Shown here piece by piece: positions 56,007 through 64,000 of a DNA stretch of 64,000 nucleotides (the stretch's first letter is position 1; every line of letters begins with the position of its first letter). This DNA is from F22 sp963675625 (GTDB taxonomy: Bacteria; Bacteroidota; Bacteroidia; Bacteroidales; Bacteroidaceae). The position numbers and the translations under genes were made by a program. The stretch is from assembly GCA_963675625.1 (NCBI GenBank), contig OY776497.1, positions 1,612,001 through 1,676,000 on the forward strand, written 5' to 3'. Under the pieces are notes generated by a model. It saw only the letters and a program-made list of their open reading frames with translations. It was not told where the DNA came from and made no database searches.

Positions 56007-57071
56007 CTATTCTATTTCTAAGCCATCTAGTAGTTCGCAGTACATGGGAATGGCTTCTTCTATTTCTTGTATACAAATATATTCGTCTGCTGTATGAGAT
56101 CTAGCAGAATCACCTGGTCCCATTTTTAGTGAAGGACATTGTATTAGTGCCTGATCACTCAGTGTCGGACTTCCGAAAGGCTTACGTCCAATAGCGAGAC
56201 ATTTTTGAACAAACGGATGTGTTGGACTCATTTTAGATGAATTTAGTCTAAAACTACGAGCTTGTAATTTACTTTGTAGATTTTCTTCAAGTATGTTGAA
56301 TATTTCTTGATTGCTGTAAAATTCATTGCTGCGTACATCTATAACGTATTTACATGTGTCAGGGATGACGTTGTGTTGACTACCTGCTTCAATTTGAGTT
56401 ACAGACATTCTTACTGGTCCAATCAAATCAGATTGCTTGTTTAAAGTGTGGTTTTGTATCCATGTAATATCACGTATTGCATTATAAATTGCATTTATGC
56501 CTTCTTCACGTGCAGCATGTCCTGATATTCCAGTTGCTTCAGCGTCAACAACCATTAAGCCTTTCTCAGCTATTGCTGGATGCATTTGAGTTGGTTCTCC
56601 AACTAAAGCAAATGTTAATGCTGGTAATTTAGGAAGTACGGCTTCAATTCCATTATGACCTGATATCTCTTCCTCGCAAGAAGCTAAAAAAATTAAATTA
56701 TATGTTTGTTGTTTACGAGTAAGGTGCAAAAAAGTAGCTAATAAACTTACCAGACTCGCTCCTGCATCATTACTTCCAAGTCCATAAATACGACCATCTT
56801 GCAGATGTGCTGTATATGGTTGTTTATTCCATCCAGAAACAGGCTTAACTGTATCCATATGGGAGTTAAGCAACACGGTGGGTTTGTTTTCGTCAAAATC
56901 AGTTGAGATCGTCCATAAGTTGTTACCAAGTCTATATGTGGTAAGCCCATATGACTCCATTGTTCGCTGAATTAAATCAGCTACTTGTTCCTCCTCTTTG
57001 CTAATAGAAGGAATAGAAATCATAGTCTTTAACAAGCTTATAGCATCTGCAATATAGAATGCGTTGTCCAT
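56007..57071 (-). CDS. M20 family metallo-deacylase, ArgE-like
   Basis: The 354-residue enzyme has the two-zinc M20 ligands: LNSHMDTV (His/Asp), GSNDAGAS (Asp), SCEEEISG (Glu pair), VGEPTQ (Glu) and SHTADEYI (His). In Bacteroidetes close relatives act as N-acetylornithine or N-succinyl-/N-acetylcitrulline deacylases in arginine synthesis, but no arginine genes lie here. The exact substrate is therefore left open. It is the most upstream gene of the - strand group reaching prfB. Confidence 0.8.
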   Translation of the reverse strand: MDNAFYIADAISLLKTMISIPSISKEEEQVADLIQRTMESYGLTTYRLGNNLWTISTDFDENKPTVLLNSHMDTVKPVSGWNKQPYTAHLQDGRIYGLGSNDAGASLVSLLATFLHLTRKQQTYNLIFLASCEEEISGHNGIEAVLPKLPALTFALVGEPTQMHPAIAEKGLMVVDAEATGISGHAAREEGINAIYNAIRDITWIQNHTLNKQSDLIGPVRMSVTQIEAGSQHNVIPDTCKYVIDVRSNEFYSNQEIFNILEENLQSKLQARSFRLNSSKMSPTHPFVQKCLAIGRKPFGSPTLSDQALIQCPSLKMGPGDSARSHTADEYICIQEIEEAIPMYCELLDGLEIE

Positions 57072-57370
57072 GTATAAAACGTTTATTTGGGCACAAAGAT
57101 ACGATAATAAAAAAGAAAAGCCTATCTTTTGACCTCATAATAAAATGTGTTTGTTATACCATAATTACAGAGAAGTTGATATCCTAGGCTAAATAAATAT
57201 ACTGATTATTATAGTGAGTTTTTGTTTTAGGTCAATAAATGATCATGTTTTACTGTTAATGTCTATAATTTATGCATATTTCATAGCACTGAATAATTAT
57301 TTTTGAAACTAAATATCCATTATAACTAGAATAATTCTATCTTTACAGTGGAATACTAAAGAAAAGCAAT
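57072..57370. other. Divergent gap between M20 and acyl-CoA ligase genes
   Basis: A/T-rich, no gene seen. It contains the - strand promoter element for the M20 gene. On the + strand TATCTTTA (57338-57345) is a possible -7 for the ligase gene, but no proper -33 is seen. Confidence 0.5.
57094..57101 (-). promoter_or_regulatory. Probable -7 element for the M20 gene
   Basis: TATCTTTG on the - strand, 23 bases before the start codon, matches TAnnTTTG. No clear TTTG is found 19-21 bases upstream. Confidence 0.5.
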
Positions 57371-59179
57371 ATGCAATATGACCAATTATCCACCATGATT
57401 TCTCGTCAAGCAGAACATTATGGTGATCGTACATGCCTAAAGTATAAAAGTGATGAAACTGGTACATGGATACCGGTATCGTGGAATCGAGTAGATGAAA
57501 TAATCAAACTCGAGGCACAAGCCATGGCTGCACTTGGGATAGGTGTACAAGAAAATGTAGGTATCTTTTCTCAAAATATGCCCGAGTATATTTATACTGA
57601 TTTTGCAGCATATGCTAATCGGGCTGTTAATGTGCCTTTATACGCAACCAGCTCTCCCTCACAAGTGAAATATATCGTAGAAAACGCAAATATTCGCGTG
57701 TTATTCGTGGGAGAACAGTATCAGTATGACACTGCATTTGATGTCCTTCCACATTGTGCAACCTTAGAACATATCGTAATCTTTGATTCTAAGGTGAAAA
57801 AGTCTTCTACTGATGAGGGTATTTCTATGAGCTTCGATGAATTTTTAATGCTTGGAGCAAAAGTGGGGATGGATAAAGTGGTAGAAGAGCGTAGCGCGTC
57901 ATCTTGTTTGAATGATTTAGCTTGTCTTATGTACACATCTGGGACTACTGGTACTCCCAAAGGAGTGAAATTAACTCACCTTTGTTTTCAGCAAGCTTTA
58001 AAAAATCACGATAAATTAATTGATTTTAAAGAAACGGATGTTTCATTGAATTTTCTACCGTTTACTCATGTCTTTGAAAAGGCATGGGTGTATTTATGTC
58101 TTCACCATGGTGTGACGACATGTGTTAATTTGCGTCCTCAAGAAGTACAAGAAGCGATGAAGGAGGTGCGTCCTACAATGATGTGTAGTGTACCTCGTTT
58201 CTGGGAGAAAATATACGCTGGTGTACAAGAAAAAATACGTACAACTACAGGAGTTCAAAAGTCTTTGATGGAAGATGCAATTACTGTTGGAATGAAGTAT
58301 AATTCAGCAATACGCGAGCACAAACGTCCTCCATTATGGGTTCGAACTAAATATGCATTTTATCAAAGGACCATTTATAAGTTGTTGAAAAAGACCATTG
58401 GTTTGGATAATGGGAGACTATTCCCTATTGGTGGGGCGAAAATCCCAGATCTAGTTCATGAATTTGCCACAGCAGTGGGTATGCCTATTCTTATAGGATA
58501 TGGTTTAACCGAATCGACAGCTAGCGTAACAGTGACAAACCCAAACGACTATAAGATTGGATCTGTAGGAAAATTGATGTCAGATATAGAATTGAAATTT
58601 GGGGAGAATAATGAAATTTATCTTCGTGGCAATACCATTACACCAGGGTATTATAATAATGTAGAGGCTACGACCAAAGCTATTGATGAAAATGGTTGGT
58701 TCCATACAGGCGATGCAGGATATATGGATGAAAATGGCAATTTGTTTTTGACTGAACGTTTAAAAGAACTTTTCAAGACATCCAATGGAAAATATATCGC
58801 GCCTCAAAGTATCGAATCCAATCTTGTTGTAGATCGTTTTATAGATCAAATAGTAATCATTGCAGATCAAAGAAAATATGTTTCAGCTTTAATTGTTCCT
58901 GACTTCTCTCAATTAGAAAAATGGGCGCAAGTTAATACCGCTTTAGCTACCTTATCACGTGAGGAGTTAGTAAGACATGCGGAAGTTAAGAAGTTGTTTT
59001 ATGAACGTATAGAAACATTACAACAGCATTTTGCTCATTTTGAAATGGTTAAGAAGTTTACATTACTTCCAGATGCGTTTACCATGGAAAAAGGAGAAAT
59101 GACCAATACCTTGAAGATTAAAAGAGCAGTCGTTTACCAACATTACAAAGATGTAATTGAGTCTATGTATCAAGAATAG
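57371..59179 (+). CDS. Long-chain fatty acid-CoA ligase (AMP-forming)
   Basis: The 602-residue enzyme activates fatty acids to acyl-CoA for membrane lipid or degradation pathways. It has the ATP-binding P-loop MYTSGTTGTPKGVKLTH, the adenylate motif IGYGLTESTASVTV, and WFHTGDAGYMDENGNLFL with TERLKELFKTSNGKYIAP. The C-terminal domain has the catalytic lysine region near the end (EMTNTLKIKRAVV). The layout matches long-chain acyl-CoA synthetases of the FadD15 type. It converges with the dGTPase gene. Confidence 0.92.
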   Translation: MQYDQLSTMISRQAEHYGDRTCLKYKSDETGTWIPVSWNRVDEIIKLEAQAMAALGIGVQENVGIFSQNMPEYIYTDFAAYANRAVNVPLYATSSPSQVKYIVENANIRVLFVGEQYQYDTAFDVLPHCATLEHIVIFDSKVKKSSTDEGISMSFDEFLMLGAKVGMDKVVEERSASSCLNDLACLMYTSGTTGTPKGVKLTHLCFQQALKNHDKLIDFKETDVSLNFLPFTHVFEKAWVYLCLHHGVTTCVNLRPQEVQEAMKEVRPTMMCSVPRFWEKIYAGVQEKIRTTTGVQKSLMEDAITVGMKYNSAIREHKRPPLWVRTKYAFYQRTIYKLLKKTIGLDNGRLFPIGGAKIPDLVHEFATAVGMPILIGYGLTESTASVTVTNPNDYKIGSVGKLMSDIELKFGENNEIYLRGNTITPGYYNNVEATTKAIDENGWFHTGDAGYMDENGNLFLTERLKELFKTSNGKYIAPQSIESNLVVDRFIDQIVIIADQRKYVSALIVPDFSQLEKWAQVNTALATLSREELVRHAEVKKLFYERIETLQQHFAHFEMVKKFTLLPDAFTMEKGEMTNTLKIKRAVVYQHYKDVIESMYQE

Positions 59180-59199
59180 ATGGTATTTCATATTTATAA

Positions 59200-59242
59200 C
59201 AAGAGCTTGAGTCTATAATAGATTCAAGCTCTTGGCTTTTTT
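59200..59242. terminator. Shared terminator of convergent ligase and dGTPase genes
   Basis: CAAGAGCTTGAGTCTA pairs with TAGATTCAAGCTCTTG (16 bp, one G-U) around TAA and is followed by six T residues on the + strand. The T run overlaps the last codon of the dGTPase gene. Confidence 0.88.
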
Positions 59243-60614
59243 AGATTGCAGGTAAATTGTTCCCTTGTATTTTTTGGTATAAATCAAGAGCATAGACATC
59301 TGTCATTCCAGAGATATAGTCAACAACTGCTTGAACTCGCCCGAAAAGTGTTGGGTGGTTAATTTCGTATTGATCACTTACTCGATTAATCAATAGTTTT
59401 GAATACTGTTTTTCAGGAGATATAACCGCTTCAATGAATAATTTCATTAGTGTATTAATAACTTGATATCCTGCGAGTTCAATCTCTAACACATCTTTGG
59501 CACAATAAATCTTTTCATATGCGGTCTTGGTGCAGGCTTGGTATGCTTGCAATGGACGAGGGTTAATACACTGTATAAGTGGCTGAAAAAAATTACCACA
59601 CATAATATCTTCTTCGTGATTCATAAAAGCTTCAACACACTCTGCAACCAACAAACCAATGACATTTGATCGGAGATAAGCTAAACGTTCGTTTGCATCT
59701 TCTACTAGCTTAAATGTCTTCATAATATGTGATTGACGTTCTGAATCAAAATAATTCAACAGTAAATCAATAGTTTCTTTAGTACTTAATATCTTTAGTT
59801 TATGAGCATCTTCAAGATCCATTATTTGGTAACAGATGTCATCAGCGGCTTCTACAAGAAAAACAAGCGGATGTCTACAATAACGCATGTGGTCATCTGG
59901 CATTCGTTTTAGACCAAGCTCTCTGGCAATTTTTTGAAATACTGCTTCTTCTGAGGTAAAGAAGCCAAATTTTGATTTTTTTTGTGTAAGAGATGAGGAA
60001 GATGAATAAGGATATTTTACAATGGAGGCCAGTGTCGTGTAGGACATGACAAAGCCCCCTGGACGACGTCCTTCAAATTGATGTGTTAATAAACGTAATG
60101 CATTAGCATTCCCCTCAAAGTGTATCAAGTCTTGCCATTCTTTGGCTGTAACATGTTTTTCTAAAATTTGACCTTCTCGTTCACTGAAAAAAGTTGCTAT
60201 AGCTTTTTCTCCCGAATGCCCAAAAGGAGGATTACCCATGTCGTGTGCAAGACATGCGGCAGAAACAATTGTTGGAATTTCAGTAATTAATGAATTAGCT
60301 AAATCGGGATGTTTTTCAATGAGGTTTTCTGCTACATCTACTCCCAATGAGCGGCCTACGCAAGAAACTTCCATGCTGTGCGTGAGTCGGTTGTGGACAA
60401 AAACACTACCTGGTAGTGGAAATACCTGAGTCTTGTTTTGTAATCGACGAAATGGAGCTGAAAAAACCATACGATCATAGTCTCTTTGAAAAGTGCTACG
60501 CTTTTCTTTTTTATGGTCATGGTAAGCTTCAAGTCCGTACCGTTTTGTTGTTATGAGCTGATGCCAATTCATTTGTTGACTATCTGCTCTAGGGTGCTGA
60601 TTTTCTGTTTTCAT
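59241..60614 (-). CDS. dgt: Deoxyguanosinetriphosphate triphosphohydrolase-like protein
   Basis: This HD-domain enzyme splits dGTP to deoxyguanosine and triphosphate, adjusting the dNTP pool. Motifs are HNRLTHSMEVSCVGRSLG (first His), AACLAHDMGNPPFGHSGE (HD pair) and VEAADDICYQIMDLEDA (metal/nucleotide region). An upstream ATG at 60641 lies over a likely -7 promoter element, so a start at MKTENQ (used here) or at MNWHQL (60572) is preferred. The latter resembles the start of family members. Confidence 0.9.
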   Translation of the reverse strand: MKTENQHPRADSQQMNWHQLITTKRYGLEAYHDHKKEKRSTFQRDYDRMVFSAPFRRLQNKTQVFPLPGSVFVHNRLTHSMEVSCVGRSLGVDVAENLIEKHPDLANSLITEIPTIVSAACLAHDMGNPPFGHSGEKAIATFFSEREGQILEKHVTAKEWQDLIHFEGNANALRLLTHQFEGRRPGGFVMSYTTLASIVKYPYSSSSSLTQKKSKFGFFTSEEAVFQKIARELGLKRMPDDHMRYCRHPLVFLVEAADDICYQIMDLEDAHKLKILSTKETIDLLLNYFDSERQSHIMKTFKLVEDANERLAYLRSNVIGLLVAECVEAFMNHEEDIMCGNFFQPLIQCINPRPLQAYQACTKTAYEKIYCAKDVLEIELAGYQVINTLMKLFIEAVISPEKQYSKLLINRVSDQYEINHPTLFGRVQAVVDYISGMTDVYALDLYQKIQGNNLPAI

Positions 60615-60638
60615 TGTCTTTTCCTTCTTCATGAAGCA

Positions 60639-60646
60639 CAAATATA
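60639..60646 (-). promoter_or_regulatory. Probable -7 element for dgt
   Basis: TATATTTG on the - strand matches TAnnTTTG. It overlaps the most upstream possible start codon, which argues for a later start. No good -33 element was found. Confidence 0.4.
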
Positions 60647-60793
60647 ACTAATTTAAGAGCTTTCACCTATTAATATGTCGCTTATTTGCTTGTTTATGAG
60701 TATATTCGCAGAGATGTTTTTTATAGACGAATGAATGACTATTTTTTTCATATCATTCCGAATAATACGTAACAAATAAGAAAAAGGCCCATT

Positions 60794-61231
60794 ATGATTC
60801 AAGTTGAAATTATCAATCGTTCTCGCCATGAACTTCCTCAGTATGCCACTAGTCAATCAGCTGGTATGGATCTTCGTGCTAATCTAGATACACCAATTAC
60901 TCTTAAACCAATGGATCGTTGCATCGTACCTACTGGGTTGTTTATTGCGCTGCCAGAAGGGTATGAAGCACAAATACGTCCTCGTAGTGGTTTAGCTATT
61001 AAAAAGGGAATTACATGTTTAAATACACCAGGAACAATAGATGCTGACTATCGTGGAGAAATTGGGGTTATACTAGTTAACTTATCTAGAGAAGATTTTG
61101 TAATAAATGATGGAGAACGTATTGCTCAAATGGTCGTTGCTCAGCATACACAAGTTTCTTGGGAAGCGGTAGATACATTAGATGAGACTGCGCGGGGAAT
61201 TGGTGGTTTCGGACATACAGGTAAAGCTTAA
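60794..61231 (+). CDS. dut: dUTP diphosphatase
   Basis: Dut keeps uracil out of DNA and supplies dUMP. The 145-residue trimeric-type protein carries all five motifs: SAGMDLRA (1), RPRSGLAIKKGI (2), NTPGTIDADYRGEIGVILVN (3), DGERIAQMV (4) and the flexible GIGGFGHTG end (5). It is divergent from dgt and starts an operon with a TPR lipoprotein gene 11 bases downstream. Confidence 0.97.
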   Translation: MIQVEIINRSRHELPQYATSQSAGMDLRANLDTPITLKPMDRCIVPTGLFIALPEGYEAQIRPRSGLAIKKGITCLNTPGTIDADYRGEIGVILVNLSREDFVINDGERIAQMVVAQHTQVSWEAVDTLDETARGIGGFGHTGKA

Positions 61232-61242
61232 AGACTTTTTTG

Positions 61243-63081
61243 ATGAAAACAAAATTACATAACAATATCTATAAACAGGTACAGAAGATTATATTCAGAC
61301 TTTGCTTAAGTGTGTCTGTTACTATTTGTATTGTTAGTTGTGTTAGCCCGAGAAGTGTGTCTCATAATGTCTTGCCTACAAAATATCTGGCTGTCAATTC
61401 TATGCGTGAGAGAGCCTACGATTACATCTTTCAAGAGGCTGTAGGTACAAATGAGTCTGATGTGCGTTATGAACTGTTAAGCCAATGTTTGCGTATTAAT
61501 CCAACACGTTCAGAAGCGCATTATGAAATGGCGCAATTGCAGCTTGATATGGGGGAAGATGAAATGGGATTGCAATCATTGGAAACAGCTCACCGTTTAC
61601 AGCCCGAAAATTATTGGTATGCATCTGCATTGGGACAGGTTTATCAACAATTAGATTCAATTGATTTGGCCATTAAGGTGTATAAAGATATGGCCAAGCA
61701 TCATCGATACAAAGTGGAACCTCGTTTTGCACTTCTTGGATTTTATCAGCAGAAGCAAGACTTTGATAGTATGATTCAAGTACTTGATACACTTGAAAAA
61801 CTCCAAGGGAAGAGTGAAGAGATTAGTATGCAAAAATATAGAATTTATCTTCAAGAAAATGATTCTACGAAAGCTTTTTCGGCAATTGATGATTTGATTA
61901 CAGAGTATCCATACGACACTCGTTTTCGTAATCTAAAAGCAGGCTTATTGATGGAACACAATCGTAAAGATGAGGCGCTACATACTTTTTATGCTGTTTT
62001 GAAGCAGGAACCAAGCAACGGAGCTGCACGCTATGGTGTCGCAAGCTATTATTATCAAAAAAAAGATACGACCGAATATGAGTTGCAATTAGACACATTG
62101 TTAAAGGATTCTCATGTGGCTCCTCAAGTTAAAGTTTCTGTTTTGCGTAATTATGTGGTACAAATGACTCGTGCTGGCAAAGACTCATTGATTGTGCCAC
62201 GCTTAGATATGGCTTTGAAATCTGATTCAACAGATACGGAAGTGCCGATGTTTTATATTTCCTACCTAGTAAGCAATAAAATGAAAAAACAGGCCATTCC
62301 TATTTTAAATCATTTATTGAAACTTAATCCTGAGAATGGTGCAGCTCGTTTACAGTTGCTGCAATATATGCTTCAAAATCAAGATAAAGAGACCGTCAAA
62401 ACTTTGTGTGAAGGTGGTATACAGTATCATCCTGAAGAGATTTTGTATCATTTTTATTTAGCTATCACTTATACACAAGATAAAAAATCAAGAGAAGTTA
62501 TACGCATTTGTCAAGAGGGGCAAAAGTATATAACATCGGAAACACGCAAAGAAGTTGCATCTGATATGTATACTCTTCAAGGAGATGCTTATCATGAACT
62601 CGGTGAAATGGATAATTGTTACAAGGCGTATGAAAGGGCTTTGAAAATTTATCCCGATAATGTTGGAGTGCTCAATAATTATGCTTATTTCCTCGCGTTA
62701 GATAATAAAAATTTAGAGCGTGCAGAAATAATGAGTCAAAAAACAGTGGTTGCTGAACCTGATAATAAGACTTATCTAGATACTTATGCTTGGGTGCTTT
62801 TCATGTCTGGGAAATATAAAGATGCCAAAATGTATATTGACCGCGTCATCCCCTCACAAAAAGAGGTGCGTGGACAAGCCACTAAGTCTTTAAATAGTAA
62901 AGATGAAAAAGAGGCTAAGACGATAGAGGTTAGTCCTGACGTTTGGGAACATGCTGGTGATATCTATTATATGTGTGGTCTAAAAGATGAGGCACTTATT
63001 TACTGGCAAAAAGCTTTAGAACTTGGTAGTGAAAGTAAGGAATTAAAGCTTAAAATAAAATTGAAACGTTATATCCGATAG
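61243..63081 (+). CDS. TPR-repeat lipoprotein, unknown role
   Basis: The 612-residue protein has a long charged N-terminus, a hydrophobic segment and a lipobox with Cys33 (IVSCVSP), so it is probably anchored in the envelope. From about residue 55 to the end it is made of tetratricopeptide-type helix pairs, for example NPTRSEAHYEMAQLQLDMGE, LNPENGAARLQLLQYMLQN and YPDNVGVLNNYAYFLA. TPR proteins build complexes; the partner is unknown. A TTG one codon earlier is less likely as start. The gene lies 3 bases before the DUF4292 gene. Confidence 0.85.
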   Translation: MKTKLHNNIYKQVQKIIFRLCLSVSVTICIVSCVSPRSVSHNVLPTKYLAVNSMRERAYDYIFQEAVGTNESDVRYELLSQCLRINPTRSEAHYEMAQLQLDMGEDEMGLQSLETAHRLQPENYWYASALGQVYQQLDSIDLAIKVYKDMAKHHRYKVEPRFALLGFYQQKQDFDSMIQVLDTLEKLQGKSEEISMQKYRIYLQENDSTKAFSAIDDLITEYPYDTRFRNLKAGLLMEHNRKDEALHTFYAVLKQEPSNGAARYGVASYYYQKKDTTEYELQLDTLLKDSHVAPQVKVSVLRNYVVQMTRAGKDSLIVPRLDMALKSDSTDTEVPMFYISYLVSNKMKKQAIPILNHLLKLNPENGAARLQLLQYMLQNQDKETVKTLCEGGIQYHPEEILYHFYLAITYTQDKKSREVIRICQEGQKYITSETRKEVASDMYTLQGDAYHELGEMDNCYKAYERALKIYPDNVGVLNNYAYFLALDNKNLERAEIMSQKTVVAEPDNKTYLDTYAWVLFMSGKYKDAKMYIDRVIPSQKEVRGQATKSLNSKDEKEAKTIEVSPDVWEHAGDIYYMCGLKDEALIYWQKALELGSESKELKLKIKLKRYIR

Positions 63082-63084
63082 TTT

Positions 63085-63669
63085 ATGAATCATCAACCAA
63101 AGATATATACGCTGCTGACAAATGTAAGGGTTGTATTGTGGGTAAGCATTGTTCTTTTAAGTTTGTCTAGTTGTGCGTCATTGCGCCCCGTCAAAATTCT
63201 AAGTGAGGACCAATTGTCTGCAAGATTCAAGGCTACGTTACCTCAAGGTGGAGGACAAGTGAGTGGACAATTGCGTTTATGGAAAGATCAAGGACTTCGT
63301 ATCTCCTTTACTGCTCCCATAGTAGGTGCTGAAGTTGTGCGTTTGTGGTTGACTTCAGATAGTATTCTTGTGCTGGACAGAAGGCATAAAACATATACTT
63401 GCCAGACTCCTGCTGTATTTGCGCATGCATTTGGAGTAGAAGAACCAGACGTGTATCGTTTGGAAGTCGTTCAAGCATATATTTTACAAAATAGAAAGAA
63501 GAAAAAAACTCGGATGACTGCTGCCCAATTAGGATGTCCTATTATGAAAGATACTCGTGTAGAACTTACTCATATTACAACAAAACCATATTCTTTAGTT
63601 GAAACTAAACCAAGTAAAAAATATAAACAGTTACCACTTCGAGCTTTTATAGAACAGCTCGATGATTAA
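63085..63669 (+). CDS. DUF4292-type lipoprotein
   Basis: The 194-residue protein has a hydrophobic signal and lipobox Cys30 (LSSCASL), then a LolA/LolB-like region (GQLRLWKDQGLRISFTAPI, VGAEVVRLWLTSDSILVLDR, KTYTCQTP). Bacteroidetes proteins of this family are thought to sit in the outer membrane, possibly handling lipoproteins. That role is inference. It is shorter than many relatives. It sits between the TPR protein and the EnvC-like gene. Confidence 0.72.
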   Translation: MNHQPKIYTLLTNVRVVLWVSIVLLSLSSCASLRPVKILSEDQLSARFKATLPQGGGQVSGQLRLWKDQGLRISFTAPIVGAEVVRLWLTSDSILVLDRRHKTYTCQTPAVFAHAFGVEEPDVYRLEVVQAYILQNRKKKKTRMTAAQLGCPIMKDTRVELTHITTKPYSLVETKPSKKYKQLPLRAFIEQLDD

Positions 63670-63682
63670 TCTTAGAGTCATT

Positions 63683-64000
63683 ATGTATCATAAGTCTAGC
63701 TTTCTTACTTGTAGTATATGCTTATTTGTTTTCACCTTATTATTTATACAGGTGATGCCGTTGCATGCACAAAGCAATGCTACAATTCGTCGCTTACAGA
63801 GAGAACATAATGTTTTACAGAATCAAATCAATAAAAGTCAAACACTACTTACTGAAACTAAGAAGTCTGTCGGTCACGAATTGGCTGATTTACAGGCATT
63901 AGAGGCCCAACTTATGGAACGTAAGCGATATGTTGAGCGTATAGAGTTGGACATGCGAGCCATAGATCATGAAGTATTAACTGTTACCAATAAGATTGTT
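63683..64000 (+). CDS. EnvC-like murein hydrolase activator, N-terminal part (3' end outside window)
   Basis: An open frame runs to the window end (106 codons). It has a signal peptide (about 8-30, ending LHAQ) and then a coiled coil starting NATIRRLQREHNVLQNQI, typical of EnvC-family proteins whose M23 (LytM) domain would lie downstream. The gene order dut-TPR-DUF4292-EnvC is consistent with a cell-envelope operon. An in-frame ATG at 63662 overlapping the previous stop is an alternative start. Confidence 0.6.
   Translation, partial: MYHKSSFLTCSICLFVFTLLFIQVMPLHAQSNATIRRLQREHNVLQNQINKSQTLLTETKKSVGHELADLQALEAQLMERKRYVERIELDMRAIDHEVLTVTNKIV

Overview
The window looks like chromosomal DNA of a Bacteroidales bacterium, probably close to Bacteroidaceae. 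Four things support this. The 16S gene carries a Bacteroides-type sequence. Promoters follow the Bacteroidetes pattern (TTTG, about 20 bases, TAnnTTTG). A polysaccharide utilisation locus (PUL) has a SusC/SusD pair and a hybrid two-component regulator. Ribosomal proteins L36 and S14 are in zinc-free forms. No transposase, integrase, phage gene or CRISPR array was seen.

Region 1 (1-15481) is one very long + strand transcription unit: the end of fusA, then the fused S10, spc and alpha ribosomal protein clusters, including secY, map, infA and rpoA. It ends in a strong terminator after rplQ. Two genes of under 60 codons, rpmD and rpmJ, are present. Region 2 (15506-20389) is a housekeeping operon, sppA-lpxK-punA-thiL. 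Region 3 (20453-21590) holds two identical tandem tRNA-Phe genes, a methylthioadenosine/S-adenosylhomocysteine nucleosidase gene and a tRNA-Leu. Region 4 (21591-27430) is a complete rRNA operon with two promoters: 16S, tRNA-Ile, tRNA-Ala, 23S, 5S, terminator. A short repeat-bearing gap follows.

Region 5 (27745-44823) is the PUL. A hybrid two-component sensor/regulator is divergent from an operon of a CE7 acetyl esterase, SusC, SusD, a surface glycan-binding lipoprotein and a GH3 glycosidase. A separately promoted GH31 glycosidase with an inserted discoidin-like domain follows. Together these suggest binding, import, deacetylation and trimming of an acetylated oligosaccharide containing beta-glucoside or alpha-xyloside/glucoside linkages. 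The substrate cannot be fixed from sequence alone, and no endo-acting enzyme is encoded here.

Region 6 (44844-57101, - strand) carries recombination and translation genes: recN, an AddB-like Fe-S nuclease, an AddA/RecB-like helicase-nuclease, a CYTH phosphatase, an unlisted 57-residue membrane protein, prfB with a programmed +1 frameshift, tcdA and an M20 deacylase. Just upstream of the helicase gene lies the most unusual feature of the window: eight DnaA-box-like 9-mers in the same orientation, spaced 18-20 bp apart, plus one inverted copy. This is a candidate replication-origin or DnaA-titration site.

Region 7 (57371-64000) holds an acyl-CoA ligase and a dGTPase, convergent on a shared hairpin. 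These are followed by dut, a TPR lipoprotein, a DUF4292 lipoprotein and the start of an EnvC-like protein in a likely envelope operon.
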